Source of the DNA: Alphaproteobacteria bacterium
GTDB lineage: Bacteria; Myxococcota_A; UBA796; GCA-2862545
DNA: 64,000 nucleotides
Reading direction: 5' to 3'
Assembly (NCBI GenBank): GCA_020632955.1
Contig: JACKEO010000013.1
Coordinates: forward strand, 1 to 64,000
Shown here: positions 43,940 to 54,897 of the stretch, piece after piece
How positions within the stretch are numbered: the stretch's first letter is position 1
How the letters are laid out: each line of letters opens with the position of its first letter
Notes under the pieces: generated by a model
The model's input: only the letters and a program-made list of their open reading frames with translations
Told to the model about the DNA's origin: nothing
Database searches by the model: none
Program-made: the position numbers and the translations under genes

Positions 43940-45172
43940 GTGAAGCCCTCCGTCGGCTACCTCGCGCTGGTGCGCGACAACCCGGCCTACCGACGCCTGT
44001 GGCTCGGCGAGGTGGTGTCGTACGCGGGCGACTGGTTCGGCACCATCGCGCTGTTCGCCGCGGTGGGCGAGCTGACCGACAGCGCGCTCGCCGTCACCGG
44101 GGTGGTGGTCTGCCAGACGCTGCCGCACTTCCTCGCGATGCCCCTCACCGGCCCGCTGGTCGACCGCCTGGATCGCAGGAGGCTGCTCATCGGCTCGGAC
44201 CTGCTGCGGGTGGTGGCCGTGCTGGGCCAGGTGGCCGCGCACCTCGTGGGGAGCCTCGTGCTGCTCTACCTGGCGCTGCTCGCCCAGGTGCTCCTGGCGG
44301 CGGTCTTCATCCCCGCGCGCGCCGCCGCGCTGCCGGCCATCACCACCGACGAGCAGCTGCCCTCGGCCGTGGCCCTGTCGGGCGGCACCTGGTCGGTGAT
44401 GCTCGCGGTGGGCGCCGCCCTGGGGGGGCTCACGACGGCCGTGGTGGGCATCGACGGCGCGCTGCTCGCCAACGGCCTCACCTTCGCGGCCTCCGCCGCC
44501 CTGCTCGCGGGCCTGCCCGACCTCCCGCCCGAGGGCGACGACGGCACCGACCGATCCTTCGCGGCCGGCCTCGGCGCGCTCGCACGCGACCCCTACCTGG
44601 CGCTCGTGGCCTCCTCGAAGGCGGTGATGGCGGTGTGCGGGGCCAGTGCCTGGGTGCTGCCCCTGTACGGCGACGGCGCCTACCCGCTGGCGGGTCCGCT
44701 GGGCCTCGGCGCGCTCTACGCGGCCCGCGGGGCGGGGGCGGCCTTCGGGTCCCTGGGGATGCGCCGGTGGACGGGCGACACGCCCCCCGTGCTGCGCGCG
44801 GCCTTCGCGCCCGCCTTCGTGGTGCTCGCGGTCTCGCAGGCAGGCATCGCGCTGGCGCCCACGCTGGGCTGGTGCGCGGCGGGCTTCCTCGTCGCCGGGG
44901 CCGCGTCGGCGCTCATCTGGGTGTTCGGGGGCACGCTGCTGCAGCTGGCCGCCCCGCCGGGCTTCCGCGGACGGGTCTTCGCCGTGGAGTCGGGCGTGCT
45001 CACGCTGGGCATCAGCCTCACCAGCGCGCTCGCGGGCGCCCTCGTCGACCACGCGGGCTGGACCCCCGACACGGTCACCTGGGTGGGCACCGTGGGCTGC
45101 CTCGTGGTGGGCCTGCCCTTCGCCGCCGCCGTGTCGGTGCTGGGCACCCGCAGGGACGCCGCACCCGCCTAG
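43940..45172 (+). CDS. MFS transporter (MFS_3/EntS-like, 410 aa)
   Basis: About 12 membrane helices and the loop 2-3 motif GPLVDRLDRRRLLIGSDLLR place it in the major facilitator superfamily, in the branch with enterobactin-exporter-like and macrolide-efflux-like members (NPAYRRLWLGEVVSYAGDWF). It would export a small molecule by proton antiport; the substrate is unknown. The GTG start has GGGGAGGAGG directly ahead, and a GATAGG element 45 bases upstream may be a promoter. It converges with the next gene by a four-base stop overlap. Confidence 0.9.
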   Translation: MKPSVGYLALVRDNPAYRRLWLGEVVSYAGDWFGTIALFAAVGELTDSALAVTGVVVCQTLPHFLAMPLTGPLVDRLDRRRLLIGSDLLRVVAVLGQVAAHLVGSLVLLYLALLAQVLLAAVFIPARAAALPAITTDEQLPSAVALSGGTWSVMLAVGAALGGLTTAVVGIDGALLANGLTFAASAALLAGLPDLPPEGDDGTDRSFAAGLGALARDPYLALVASSKAVMAVCGASAWVLPLYGDGAYPLAGPLGLGALYAARGAGAAFGSLGMRRWTGDTPPVLRAAFAPAFVVLAVSQAGIALAPTLGWCAAGFLVAGAASALIWVFGGTLLQLAAPPGFRGRVFAVESGVLTLGISLTSALAGALVDHAGWTPDTVTWVGTVGCLVVGLPFAAAVSVLGTRRDAAPA

Positions 45173-45966
45173 CGCACCGGGAAGACCCACCAGCTCCGGC
45201 GCGCGAAGGCCCGCCAGTCCTCGCCGAAGGCGGCCTCGAGCACCCCGTCCTCGACGCGGCTCCGGTACAGCTGCATGAGCACGAAGGCGACGTAGAAGGG
45301 CGCCCACATGGCCCGGGCCTCCACGAGCACCAGCCAGATGCCGCCCTGGGCCACGATCTGCCCCAGGTAGATGGGGTGGCGCACCCAGCGGTAGGGCCCC
45401 ACCGTGCGGAGCTCGCGCGCCTCGGCCACGATCGAGAAGGACCTCAGCAGTGTGCCGTAGCCCCACACGTCGAGGGCATTGCCCGCCACCACGAGGCCCA
45501 CGCCGAGCAGGAAGTCGGTGCGCTCCAGCGGTCCGTAGGCGAGCAGGGCGTCGAGGGACGCGCCCCAGGGGCTGCCCACGAAGGTGAGCACGTCGCGACA
45601 CAGGAAGGGCAGCAGCGGCCAGAAGGCCACGAGCACCGGGACCACGATCTCGCGCGGGTGCCGGGCCCGCGCCCGCGGGGGCAGACGCACCGCGAACGAC
45701 ACCGCCACCAGCAGGAAGGTGAGGTCCACCAGCACCTTGGCCAGCGGCACGTGCTGGCGCGCACCGAGCACGGTGCGACCGTCGTCGTCCACCCCCACCG
45801 CCGTGGCCCACCACGGCCCCACCTCGGGCCAGGCCGCGTACTCGGGCAGCCGTCCGAGCAGGAAGGTGAGGAAGAAGAGCAGGCCCGCCACCCGGAAGAC
45901 GGCGTCGGGGATGGCCAGCCAGAGGCGCAGCCAGGCGGGATCGGTGGGGGCAGGATCGTCGGTCAC
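45169..45966 (-). CDS. ICMT/PEMT-like membrane methyltransferase (265 aa)
   Basis: Six or so membrane segments are followed by the isoprenylcysteine carboxyl methyltransferase-type core ELRTVGPYRWVRHPIYLGQI and a C-terminal FGEDWRAFARR. These bacterial relatives methylate lipids or unknown membrane substrates with SAM. The GTG was chosen as the first start after the neighbouring promoter-sized gap. No acceptor gene is evident nearby. Confidence 0.85.
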   Translation of the reverse strand: MTDDPAPTDPAWLRLWLAIPDAVFRVAGLLFFLTFLLGRLPEYAAWPEVGPWWATAVGVDDDGRTVLGARQHVPLAKVLVDLTFLLVAVSFAVRLPPRARARHPREIVVPVLVAFWPLLPFLCRDVLTFVGSPWGASLDALLAYGPLERTDFLLGVGLVVAGNALDVWGYGTLLRSFSIVAEARELRTVGPYRWVRHPIYLGQIVAQGGIWLVLVEARAMWAPFYVAFVLMQLYRSRVEDGVLEAAFGEDWRAFARRSWWVFPVR

Positions 45967-46003
45967 GCCCGACCCTGACACGACCGGGCCGCCGGAGCCA
46001 CGC

Positions 46004-47929
46004 TCAGCGGCTGGCAGCCCAGTGCAGGTAGGCGTCGAGGTTGGTCCAGCCGTCGCCGTCCACGTCGAGGTGGCCGTCGGCCACGCCGGGCTTGGTGCCG
46101 TACAGCGCCTCGAAGTCGTCGGGCAGCCCGTCACCGTCGCTGTCGACCACGCGCGTGCCCGCCTGCACGCTGGGCTGGCCGCCCACGTCCGAGACGCTGT
46201 CGATGATGCGTCCCCCCGTGCCCCAGGTGCGCACCTCGGCCACGAGCCGCGCATCCACCGGGTCGCGCTTCCACGGGAAGGCGCCCGCACCGTCGAGCAC
46301 GCTGGTGACCGCCGCGGTCACCGACTCGGTGGTGACGGGCTCCATCGGGTGGGCGGCCGAGAGCTTCTTGTAGCTGCCGCTGATCGCGTTCCAGCCCTGC
46401 CCCGAGCCGTCCAGCTTCCCGTCCTCGTCGCGGTCGAGGCGGTTGTCACTGGCCCACACGCTCACGTTGCTGTCGGCGTTGCCGTCGAACATCGAGTCGT
46501 CGTCGCTGTCCTTGCCCCAGATCACGTAGTTGCCGACGTAGTTGACCCGCACCCGCTTGCTGACGCCGCTGACGTACCCGTTGTCGCGGCAGTTGTAGAC
46601 GACGTTGTTCCGGATGTCGGCGTCCATGGCCTGGGTGTCCTCGTAGGTACCCACCGCCGGGTTGCGGTTGCCGTTCGAGATCCACAGGTTGTGGTGCAGG
46701 CTGACGTCGGACTCGCTCGCCTTCGCCTTGACCAGCGAGCCCATGCTGTGGCCGTTGGGAGGCTGCTCGATCTGGCCGTGGAACAGGTTCGTGTACCTCA
46801 GTCCCTCGGCGATGATGCAGTACTGGATCGTGACGCGGTCGAAGTCGCCCGAGCCCCCGGACAGGCTCTCGTCGATGCCCCACGACGCCGAGACGTGGTC
46901 GATGATCACGTCGCTTCCGTTGAAGGTGAGGGAGTCCTCCGTGTGACCGTCGGGCCGGCTGGCCGTCTTCTTCTTCGTGTCGCCCGAGCGGAAGTGCAGG
47001 TGGCGCACCACCACGTCGTCGCCCGTGAGCGTGAGGCCGAAGTTGCGCACCGTGATGCCGTGGCCCGGCGCCGTCTGGCCCGCGAGCGTGAGCCTGCTGC
47101 GGCTGGAGCGCAGATCGGACTCGAGCGCGATGACGCCGCCCACGTCGAAGACGATGGTGCGCGCACCGGAGCCCGACAGGCCGGTGCGGAGCGAGCCGGC
47201 CCCCGCGTCTGCCAGCGTGGTCACGTGGTAGACGTCGCCCGTGCGCCCGCCCTCCGCGTAGGCGCCCTCCCCCTCGGCCCCCGGGAAGGCCTTGCACTTC
47301 GCGCCCGCACACCGGGCCGGCAGGCCGCACAGGCCCAGCGCACACCGGTCCACCACCTCGCAGGTGCCGTCCTCGGTGCAGTGACCCGCACAGCTCCCGC
47401 AGGTGCCGCCGCAGCCGTCGCTGCCGCAGCTGCGGCCCCCGCAGTCGGGCGCGCAGGTGGGGGCCACGCACACGCAGAGGTCGGACTGGTGCCCGCTGGC
47501 GCACCCCGGCTGGGCCCGGTCGAAGTCGGCGAGGCAGTACCCGTCGACGTTCTCCCAGGCCCCGCCGCAGGTGAGCCCCGCCAGGGCGCACGCGTCGTCG
47601 CAGGTCTCGCCGTGCAGGGTGACCACGTCGCACGCCGTCGCGCGGCTCGCGCAGACCTCCAGGCCGGCCGCGTCGAGGGGCGCGCAGTCCACCGGGCCGG
47701 ACGCGTCGGTGTGGGCGGAGCCGGTGTCGCCGCCGGTGTCGGCGGGCGGCGCGCTGTCGCCGCTGTCGCCGTCGGGGCCCCCCTCGTCGCCGCTGTCGCC
47801 GCCGACAGGGTCGACCACGTCGGGATCGGTGTCCCCGGCGGACGCACCCGTGCCCTGCAGTCCGCCCGCGTCGAAGGGCACCGGACTGGAGCACCCCACC
47901 ACCAGCGCGAGCCACGCGGCGACCACCAC
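46004..47929 (-). CDS. Pectate-lyase-like (PL1-type) surface lipoprotein with Ca-binding tail (641 aa)
   Basis: GTG at 47929 has GGGAGG five bases ahead and gives VVVAAWLALVVGC, a lipoprotein signal; a TTG further upstream is less likely. Then come a D/S/G-rich linker, a Cys-rich module (CAPDCGGRSCGSDGCGGTCG), and a beta-helix (about residues 230-560) with YHVTTLADAGAGSLRTGLSG, ARTIVFDVGGVIALES, IDHVSASWGIDESLSG and RNNVVYNCRDNG, as in pectate lyases. The end has type-3 thrombospondin-like Ca loops (DSDGDGLPDDFE, DVDGDGWTNLDAY). It probably degrades acidic polysaccharide at the cell surface; the catalytic Arg was not pinpointed. Confidence 0.88.
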   Translation of the reverse strand: MVVAAWLALVVGCSSPVPFDAGGLQGTGASAGDTDPDVVDPVGGDSGDEGGPDGDSGDSAPPADTGGDTGSAHTDASGPVDCAPLDAAGLEVCASRATACDVVTLHGETCDDACALAGLTCGGAWENVDGYCLADFDRAQPGCASGHQSDLCVCVAPTCAPDCGGRSCGSDGCGGTCGSCAGHCTEDGTCEVVDRCALGLCGLPARCAGAKCKAFPGAEGEGAYAEGGRTGDVYHVTTLADAGAGSLRTGLSGSGARTIVFDVGGVIALESDLRSSRSRLTLAGQTAPGHGITVRNFGLTLTGDDVVVRHLHFRSGDTKKKTASRPDGHTEDSLTFNGSDVIIDHVSASWGIDESLSGGSGDFDRVTIQYCIIAEGLRYTNLFHGQIEQPPNGHSMGSLVKAKASESDVSLHHNLWISNGNRNPAVGTYEDTQAMDADIRNNVVYNCRDNGYVSGVSKRVRVNYVGNYVIWGKDSDDDSMFDGNADSNVSVWASDNRLDRDEDGKLDGSGQGWNAISGSYKKLSAAHPMEPVTTESVTAAVTSVLDGAGAFPWKRDPVDARLVAEVRTWGTGGRIIDSVSDVGGQPSVQAGTRVVDSDGDGLPDDFEALYGTKPGVADGHLDVDGDGWTNLDAYLHWAASR

Positions 47930-47971
47930 GCCGGCCTCCCGATCCGCAGCGGACAACGCCCGCTCCCGGAG

Positions 47972-47977
47972 AGGCTA
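47972..47977 (-). promoter_or_regulatory. Weak -10 candidate (TAGCCT)
   Basis: TAGCCT preceded by TGG-TG lies 42 bases upstream of the chosen pectate-lyase-like start on the minus strand, with no recognisable -35. Confidence 0.25.
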
Positions 47978-48006
47978 CACCAGGCCGGCACACGGATCCA
48001 CGGGGC

Positions 48007-48399
48007 TCAGAGGCCGGACGCCGCCAGCCCCGCGAGGGCGCCCACGCCCGCCGCCGCCAGGAGCACCACGCTCGTCACCAGCAGGGCCCAGTGCACCAAC
48101 GTGAGCACCACTCCCGCCACGAGGGCCTGCCGGAAGGGCACGCCGTTCAGGAAGGTGACCATGGCGCTCCACGCGGCCCAGCCCACCACGATGCCCACCA
48201 GCCCGCCATCGGCGCCCACCAGCAGTCCCGACGCGCAGCTCTGCGTGATGCCGGCCACCACCACGGTGACCACCGCCATCGGCAGCCCCAGCTCCACGTC
48301 GGACACCCAGCCCACCACCATGCGCAGCAGCAGGGCCTCCAGCACGATCGCCAGCGGCACCAGGAGGATGCCCACCAGCGCCCCGAGGATCATGCTCAT
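48007..48399 (-). CDS. Small integral membrane protein (130 aa)
   Basis: Four hydrophobic helices cover nearly the whole chain (MILGALVGILLVPLAIVL, MAVVTVVVAGITQSC, LVGIVVGWAAWSAMVTFL and LVTSVVLLAAAGVGALAG). No family is recognised. ATG at 48399 was preferred to GTG at 48402 because GGAGG sits five bases ahead. It follows the saccharopine-dehydrogenase-like gene by 18 bases and is probably in the same transcript. Confidence 0.75.
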   Translation of the reverse strand: MSMILGALVGILLVPLAIVLEALLLRMVVGWVSDVELGLPMAVVTVVVAGITQSCASGLLVGADGGLVGIVVGWAAWSAMVTFLNGVPFRQALVAGVVLTLVHWALLVTSVVLLAAAGVGALAGLAASGL

Positions 48400-48417
48400 C
48401 ACGGCCTCCCCTCCCCC

Positions 48418-49506
48418 CTACGCAGACGCCGCCGCGCCTGTTGCGTCGCCGGTGCGGATCGGGTCGACGGTGACGCCGGGCACCTCGGCGAGGAAGTCGG
48501 TGCCGAAGGCGCGCGAGGGGGTCCACGCCCCCGGGGCCACCTGGCCCGCCCGCACCCGCTGCACCGCCATCAGGCTCGACAGGGCGGTGAAGCGGTAGCC
48601 CTCCGGTGCCGTGACGCCGCCCTCGGCCCAGCGCCCGTCCGGCGCCTCCGCCCGCCCCCACACGAAGCTGGCACCCGAGGCGCGCTCCTCGGCGGACGGC
48701 CCGCTGATGCGCGCCTCCACCACCTTCTCGAGCGCGGCCTGGATGGCCGGGGCCGACATCAGACCGCCGGTGCGGTCGAGCATCCGCATCCACGGCACCA
48801 TGCGCTTGGGCATGGCCATGTAGGTGGTGACGTTCGGGATGCCGGTGCTGTGGTAGGCCGTCGACACGTCGCCCCACGGGATGCTGACGACGTGGCGGGG
48901 CTTGCCGCCCAGCGGCACCTCCTTCGTCTTCCAGGCCGCGGGAACCTTCTTGATGCGCCCCCCGATGCGCGCCGCGCTCCCCACCCCGAGGCCGCGCACG
49001 GCCGTCTTCGCGGTGCCCTGGCTCACGCCCCCGCCCAGCCCTGCGAAGGCGAGCTCCAGGTGGGTGGCGCCCGGCAGGGCCTTGCCCAGCAGGGCCGCGA
49101 GGCCGTCGGTGGGCACCACGTCGAAGCCCACGCCCGGGATGGCGGCCACGCCCGCCCGGCGGATCTCGGGATCCCGGGCCATCACCGCCTCGAAGACCGC
49201 GATCTCGCCGGTGATGTCGAGGTAGTGCGCGCCCGCCCGCAGGCAGGCCTTGAGCATCGGTCGGGACGTCTCGCCGAAGGGGCCGGCACAGTGCAGCACC
49301 AGGTCGACGCCCTCCAGCGCCTCGGTCAGGGCGTCGGGCTCGTCGAGGCCCACGATGCGGTGCTCCAGGCCCAGGGCCATGGCCAGCGGCGCCACGGAGG
49401 AGACGCGCCGACCCGCGAGGATGGGCGCCTCGCCGAGCTCCACCGCGTGCTCCGCGCAGAGCCGACCCGTGTAGCCGTTGGCCCCGTAGATCATCCAGCG
49501 CGCCAC
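48418..49506 (-). CDS. Saccharopine dehydrogenase/trans-enoyl-reductase-like NAD(P)-binding protein (362 aa)
   Basis: The Rossmann signature WMIYGANGYTGRLCAEHAVE with EAPILAGR and LVLHCAGPFGETSRPMLKAC identifies the saccharopine-dehydrogenase-like superfamily, near the trans-acting enoyl reductases of lipid and polyketide assembly. Such proteins reduce a substrate with NADPH; the substrate is unknown and no polyketide synthase lies nearby. GTG at 49506 was chosen because GGAGGT is five bases ahead. Length is normal. Confidence 0.85.
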   Translation of the reverse strand: MARWMIYGANGYTGRLCAEHAVELGEAPILAGRRVSSVAPLAMALGLEHRIVGLDEPDALTEALEGVDLVLHCAGPFGETSRPMLKACLRAGAHYLDITGEIAVFEAVMARDPEIRRAGVAAIPGVGFDVVPTDGLAALLGKALPGATHLELAFAGLGGGVSQGTAKTAVRGLGVGSAARIGGRIKKVPAAWKTKEVPLGGKPRHVVSIPWGDVSTAYHSTGIPNVTTYMAMPKRMVPWMRMLDRTGGLMSAPAIQAALEKVVEARISGPSAEERASGASFVWGRAEAPDGRWAEGGVTAPEGYRFTALSSLMAVQRVRAGQVAPGAWTPSRAFGTDFLAEVPGVTVDPIRTGDATGAAASA

Positions 49507-49581
49507 GCTCACCTCCACCCGGGGTCCATACGGTGTCGTCGCAGACCTGCACAGCCAGGGCGCGTCGGGTTCGCCGCGGGA

Positions 49582-51618
49582 CTACCCGCCGCCAGGGCCC
49601 AGCGGGCAGGGCGACAGCTCCGTGCCCAGCTCGGCGATGAGCGGCGCCTGGTCGAGCAGGCCGGTGAGGAAGCAGCGGATCACGTGCTTGGGTCCCCCCT
49701 GCTGGAAGACCACCTCGTGGCCGTCCTCGATGCCGTCCTCCTCCACCTGCACCACGCCCGCGGTGCGCTTCTGTTCGCCCACCAGCACGTTCAGCCCGGT
49801 GGGCGGCGTGCGCACCACGCCGGGTGACCAGCGCAGCAGGTCGGCCAGCGCGCGGTACTGCGGCAGGGTGCGATCGAGGGACGGGCCGACGAGGTCGAGC
49901 CCCATCGCCAGCGACAGGGAGTTCGCCACGGGCGGCGGGATGTAGTGGTCGGCCACGCCCTGGAACATGAGCACGTGGCGCGCGTCCTCCGGGGGCGACC
50001 CGCGCAGCAGCCCGTGGCCGTACAGCGGCGGGTCCATCGGCTCGCCGGCCCACTGGAGCAGGCTCAGGCCCGGGTGGAAGACGTCCACGTCCTCCGGCTC
50101 GTCGCCCAGCAGCCCCGAGGCCAGCGGCAGCGTGGGCACCGGCTTCGTCTTGTGGACGATGTTCTCGATCCACGATCCGCCCGCGCCCGACAGGATCGTG
50201 GCGGTGTACCGGGGCTCGGCCGCCAGCACGAGCGGCGCGATCGTGGCGCCCATGGAGTGGCCGAAGAGCACGAGGTCGTCGGTGGCGAACTGGATGGGCC
50301 GACTGGGGTCGGCGCCGAGGCCCGGGCAGGATCCGGCGTTCATCACCAGCTTCTGGAGCACGTCCGGCAGCAGCGCGAGCTCCAGCGCGGACTGCTGGAG
50401 GTTGCCGCGCATCGCCACGGGGTTCGAGACGTTGAAGATGAGGAACTGCTCGTCGGCGCCGGACGGGTTGCGGTTCGGCCCTCCGAGCGGACCGTCGATC
50501 TGCACCGAGGCCCACCCGGCGCGCGCGAACACCCCGGCGAGGCCGGTCCACTCGGTGTCCTGGCCGGCCACGGCGCGCGGACCCCGGTCGAAGAGCGGGC
50601 GATCGCCGCCGCCCCCCGTGCGGATGAAGACCACGGTGGGCCGCGGCCCCGACACGGGCTCCGGCTTGGGCACCGACAGGAAGATGCGCCCGTTCTCGCG
50701 GCGCTGCAGCACGGGCACGCCATCATCGAGCACCAGGCCGCCGCCGGTGGTGGTGTAGGGCGCCTCGCCCTCCTGGTAGACCGGCGCGTCGAAGCCGGCC
50801 TCGTAGGCGCAGTAGTCCCCCTGGTCTCCGAGGAACTTGGGCGCGCGCGTGAGCAGGAGGCCGTCGCTGCGTGCGGCGTCGACGAGGTTCCGCCAGCCCG
50901 ACGTGGGACGCCCCGTGGAGAAGACCGTGAGGCCCACCACGTCGTCGACCGGCACCTCGAGATCGCGCAGCGCGGCCAGCGCGTCGGCGTACTGGAAGCC
51001 CACGTCGTCGCGCCACCCCACCGGCACCTCGCCCCGCACGAGCTGATCCAGCACCCGCGAGGGCGACAGCACCTCGCCGGCGGCGTCCTCCACCCCGCGC
51101 ATCGCCACCAACGCCATGCGCCGGTTCGCGGGCAGGGGCACCCCCTGCAGCGGCAGCGCCGCCAGCCCGAAGTCCGGCGTGTACAGCCCGCCGCCCTCGC
51201 GCACGATCACGTCGACGGGCCACCGGCGACCCAGCTCGCCCCCCTCGCGGTCCACGTCCACGAGGAAGACCGTGGCATCGGGATCGTCCACGCTGTCGTC
51301 GAGGCTGGGGAGGTGCGCGTCCGACAGCGGCGCCTCGAAGGGGATCCACACGGCCCCGGTGCGCGACCAGCCCTGCACCCGGTCGTCGAGCATCCCCACG
51401 AGGGTGGTGATCACGGGGCGGACGTCGGCCTCGGGGAAGCCCGACAGGTCCACCCGTCGGGAGTCGTCGCGCACGCGGTGGTCCGACGGGAAGGGCGCAT
51501 CCCAGAAGGCGCCGTCCACCACGAAGCGCATGGTGGTGCCCCGCACGTCGTCGAAGCCCTCCACGTTCGGGGGCTCGCAGGCAGCCAGGAGGAGGGAGAG
51601 GCAGAGGACGCGGCGCAT
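49582..51618 (-). CDS. Large alpha/beta-hydrolase surface lipoprotein (678 aa)
   Basis: MRRVLCLSLLLAAC is a lipoprotein signal. The first half is beta-rich (FPSDHRVRDDSRRVDLSGFP, TVFLVDVDREGGELGRRWPV), as in large myxobacterial surface hydrolases. The second half has an alpha/beta-hydrolase core: VVFIRTGGGGDRPLF, the nucleophile elbow LVLFGHSMGATIAPLVLA and a late HVLMFQGVADHYIPPPVAN supplying acid and His. Lipase or esterase activity at the cell surface is likely; the substrate is unknown. It lies 75 bases ahead of the saccharopine-dehydrogenase-like gene. Confidence 0.85.
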   Translation of the reverse strand: MRRVLCLSLLLAACEPPNVEGFDDVRGTTMRFVVDGAFWDAPFPSDHRVRDDSRRVDLSGFPEADVRPVITTLVGMLDDRVQGWSRTGAVWIPFEAPLSDAHLPSLDDSVDDPDATVFLVDVDREGGELGRRWPVDVIVREGGGLYTPDFGLAALPLQGVPLPANRRMALVAMRGVEDAAGEVLSPSRVLDQLVRGEVPVGWRDDVGFQYADALAALRDLEVPVDDVVGLTVFSTGRPTSGWRNLVDAARSDGLLLTRAPKFLGDQGDYCAYEAGFDAPVYQEGEAPYTTTGGGLVLDDGVPVLQRRENGRIFLSVPKPEPVSGPRPTVVFIRTGGGGDRPLFDRGPRAVAGQDTEWTGLAGVFARAGWASVQIDGPLGGPNRNPSGADEQFLIFNVSNPVAMRGNLQQSALELALLPDVLQKLVMNAGSCPGLGADPSRPIQFATDDLVLFGHSMGATIAPLVLAAEPRYTATILSGAGGSWIENIVHKTKPVPTLPLASGLLGDEPEDVDVFHPGLSLLQWAGEPMDPPLYGHGLLRGSPPEDARHVLMFQGVADHYIPPPVANSLSLAMGLDLVGPSLDRTLPQYRALADLLRWSPGVVRTPPTGLNVLVGEQKRTAGVVQVEEDGIEDGHEVVFQQGGPKHVIRCFLTGLLDQAPLIAELGTELSPCPLGPGGG

Positions 51619-51857
51619 GCACGCTCCGGGGGCTGGTGAGCCTTCACGCTCGACCGCACCCGCTGCAAGGATAGCGGACCCCATGGACGAGCAGCGGCAG
51701 GACGACGGCGCCGACGTGAGCGGGCCCACGGGGCACGTGGTGCAGCGGCTGCTCGCCCTGGCGGTGGCGCTCGCCGCCTCGATCGTCGCGGCGCTCTGGC
51801 AGGCCCTGCGCGCGGCCCTGGGGCTGCGCCCCCCGCCCCACGCCGACGAGCACGAGC

Positions 51858-53879
<2,022 letters not shown>

Positions 53880-53910
53880 GCAGGGGGACTCACCAGGTGG
53901 CTCCCTCCTC

Positions 53911-54897
53911 CTATTGCGAGACCTCCGTCGTGGGAGCGGAGGCGATCGGGGGATCGAAGAAGTCCCCGTAGAGCTCGGCCGCCGCCGCCGCGAGCCCGTC
54001 GACGAGGATGGTGAGCTCCTCGTGGATGTCCTCCTCCACCAGCTCCTCGATCCCGCCCGCCTCCAGGCGCGCGCGCAGGGCCTGGAGGCGACGCCCGGCC
54101 GCCAGCTGGTCGAGGCTGCGCTCCGGGGCGCCCAGGGACGCCACCCGCGCGATCGCATCCCCCAGGCACACCCGCACCGACCGCGGGAACTGCGGATCGA
54201 GCAGCAGGAACTCCGCCACCCGCAGACCCCGCAGCGAGCCCCGGTAGCGCTTGAAGTAGCCCTCGTAGGCCGTGCACGACAGCAGGGTGGCGAGCCAGGC
54301 CACCATGTCGACGCCCGTCTCGGGCAGCGTGGGGTCGACCACCCCGAGCGCGTGGTGGCGCACGTCCAGCGCACGGGCCGTCTGGTCCGCCCGTTCCAGG
54401 GCCAGGCCGAGCTCCATGAAGGCCAGGGGCTCGTCGCGCAGCATCGTGGCCAGCGCACACCCGCGCACCTCGTGCCCCAGCGCACGGATGCGGCCGTAGA
54501 AGCCCTCGCGGTCGCGTGCGTAGAGCGCGCGGGCCTCGGGGCCCTGCAGCCAGATCCACGCCTCGTTCAGCGTCTGGAAGACCTCGCGGCTGATGGTCTC
54601 GCGGGTGGTGCGCGCGTTCTCCCGGGCGGCCCGCACCGAGCAGAAGATGCTCGACATGCACCGCTCGTCCCAGGTGAGGAAGTGCTGCACCACCTCCGGG
54701 TCCTCCTGGTCCGCGCGGTCGTGCAGCTCCAGGAAGCGCGGCTGCTCGCCCGCCACGATGAGCACCGGGGTCCAGGTGTGCAGGCCCGGCGCGTCGGCCA
54801 GCGTGTTGCCGGTGACCTGCATCAACCGGGCGGTGGAGGCGGCGCGCTCCACGTAGCGCTGCAGCCAGTACAGGCTCTCGGCCACCCGCGAGATCAT
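53911..54897 (-). CDS. Alpha-E domain protein (DUF403, 328 aa)
   Basis: The opening MISRVAESLYWLQRYVERAA and the middle segments ARENARTTRETISREVFQTL, LGLALERADQTARALDVRHH and CTAYEGYFKRY are diagnostic of the all-helical alpha-E family. Its genes go with circularly permuted ATP-grasp ligases and transglutaminase-like peptidases in a predicted peptide-synthesis system. Length is normal. The start overlaps the ATP-grasp stop by four bases. The 31 bases to the next gene keep the three in one transcript. Confidence 0.93.
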   Translation of the reverse strand: MISRVAESLYWLQRYVERAASTARLMQVTGNTLADAPGLHTWTPVLIVAGEQPRFLELHDRADQEDPEVVQHFLTWDERCMSSIFCSVRAARENARTTRETISREVFQTLNEAWIWLQGPEARALYARDREGFYGRIRALGHEVRGCALATMLRDEPLAFMELGLALERADQTARALDVRHHALGVVDPTLPETGVDMVAWLATLLSCTAYEGYFKRYRGSLRGLRVAEFLLLDPQFPRSVRVCLGDAIARVASLGAPERSLDQLAAGRRLQALRARLEAGGIEELVEEDIHEELTILVDGLAAAAAELYGDFFDPPIASAPTTEVSQ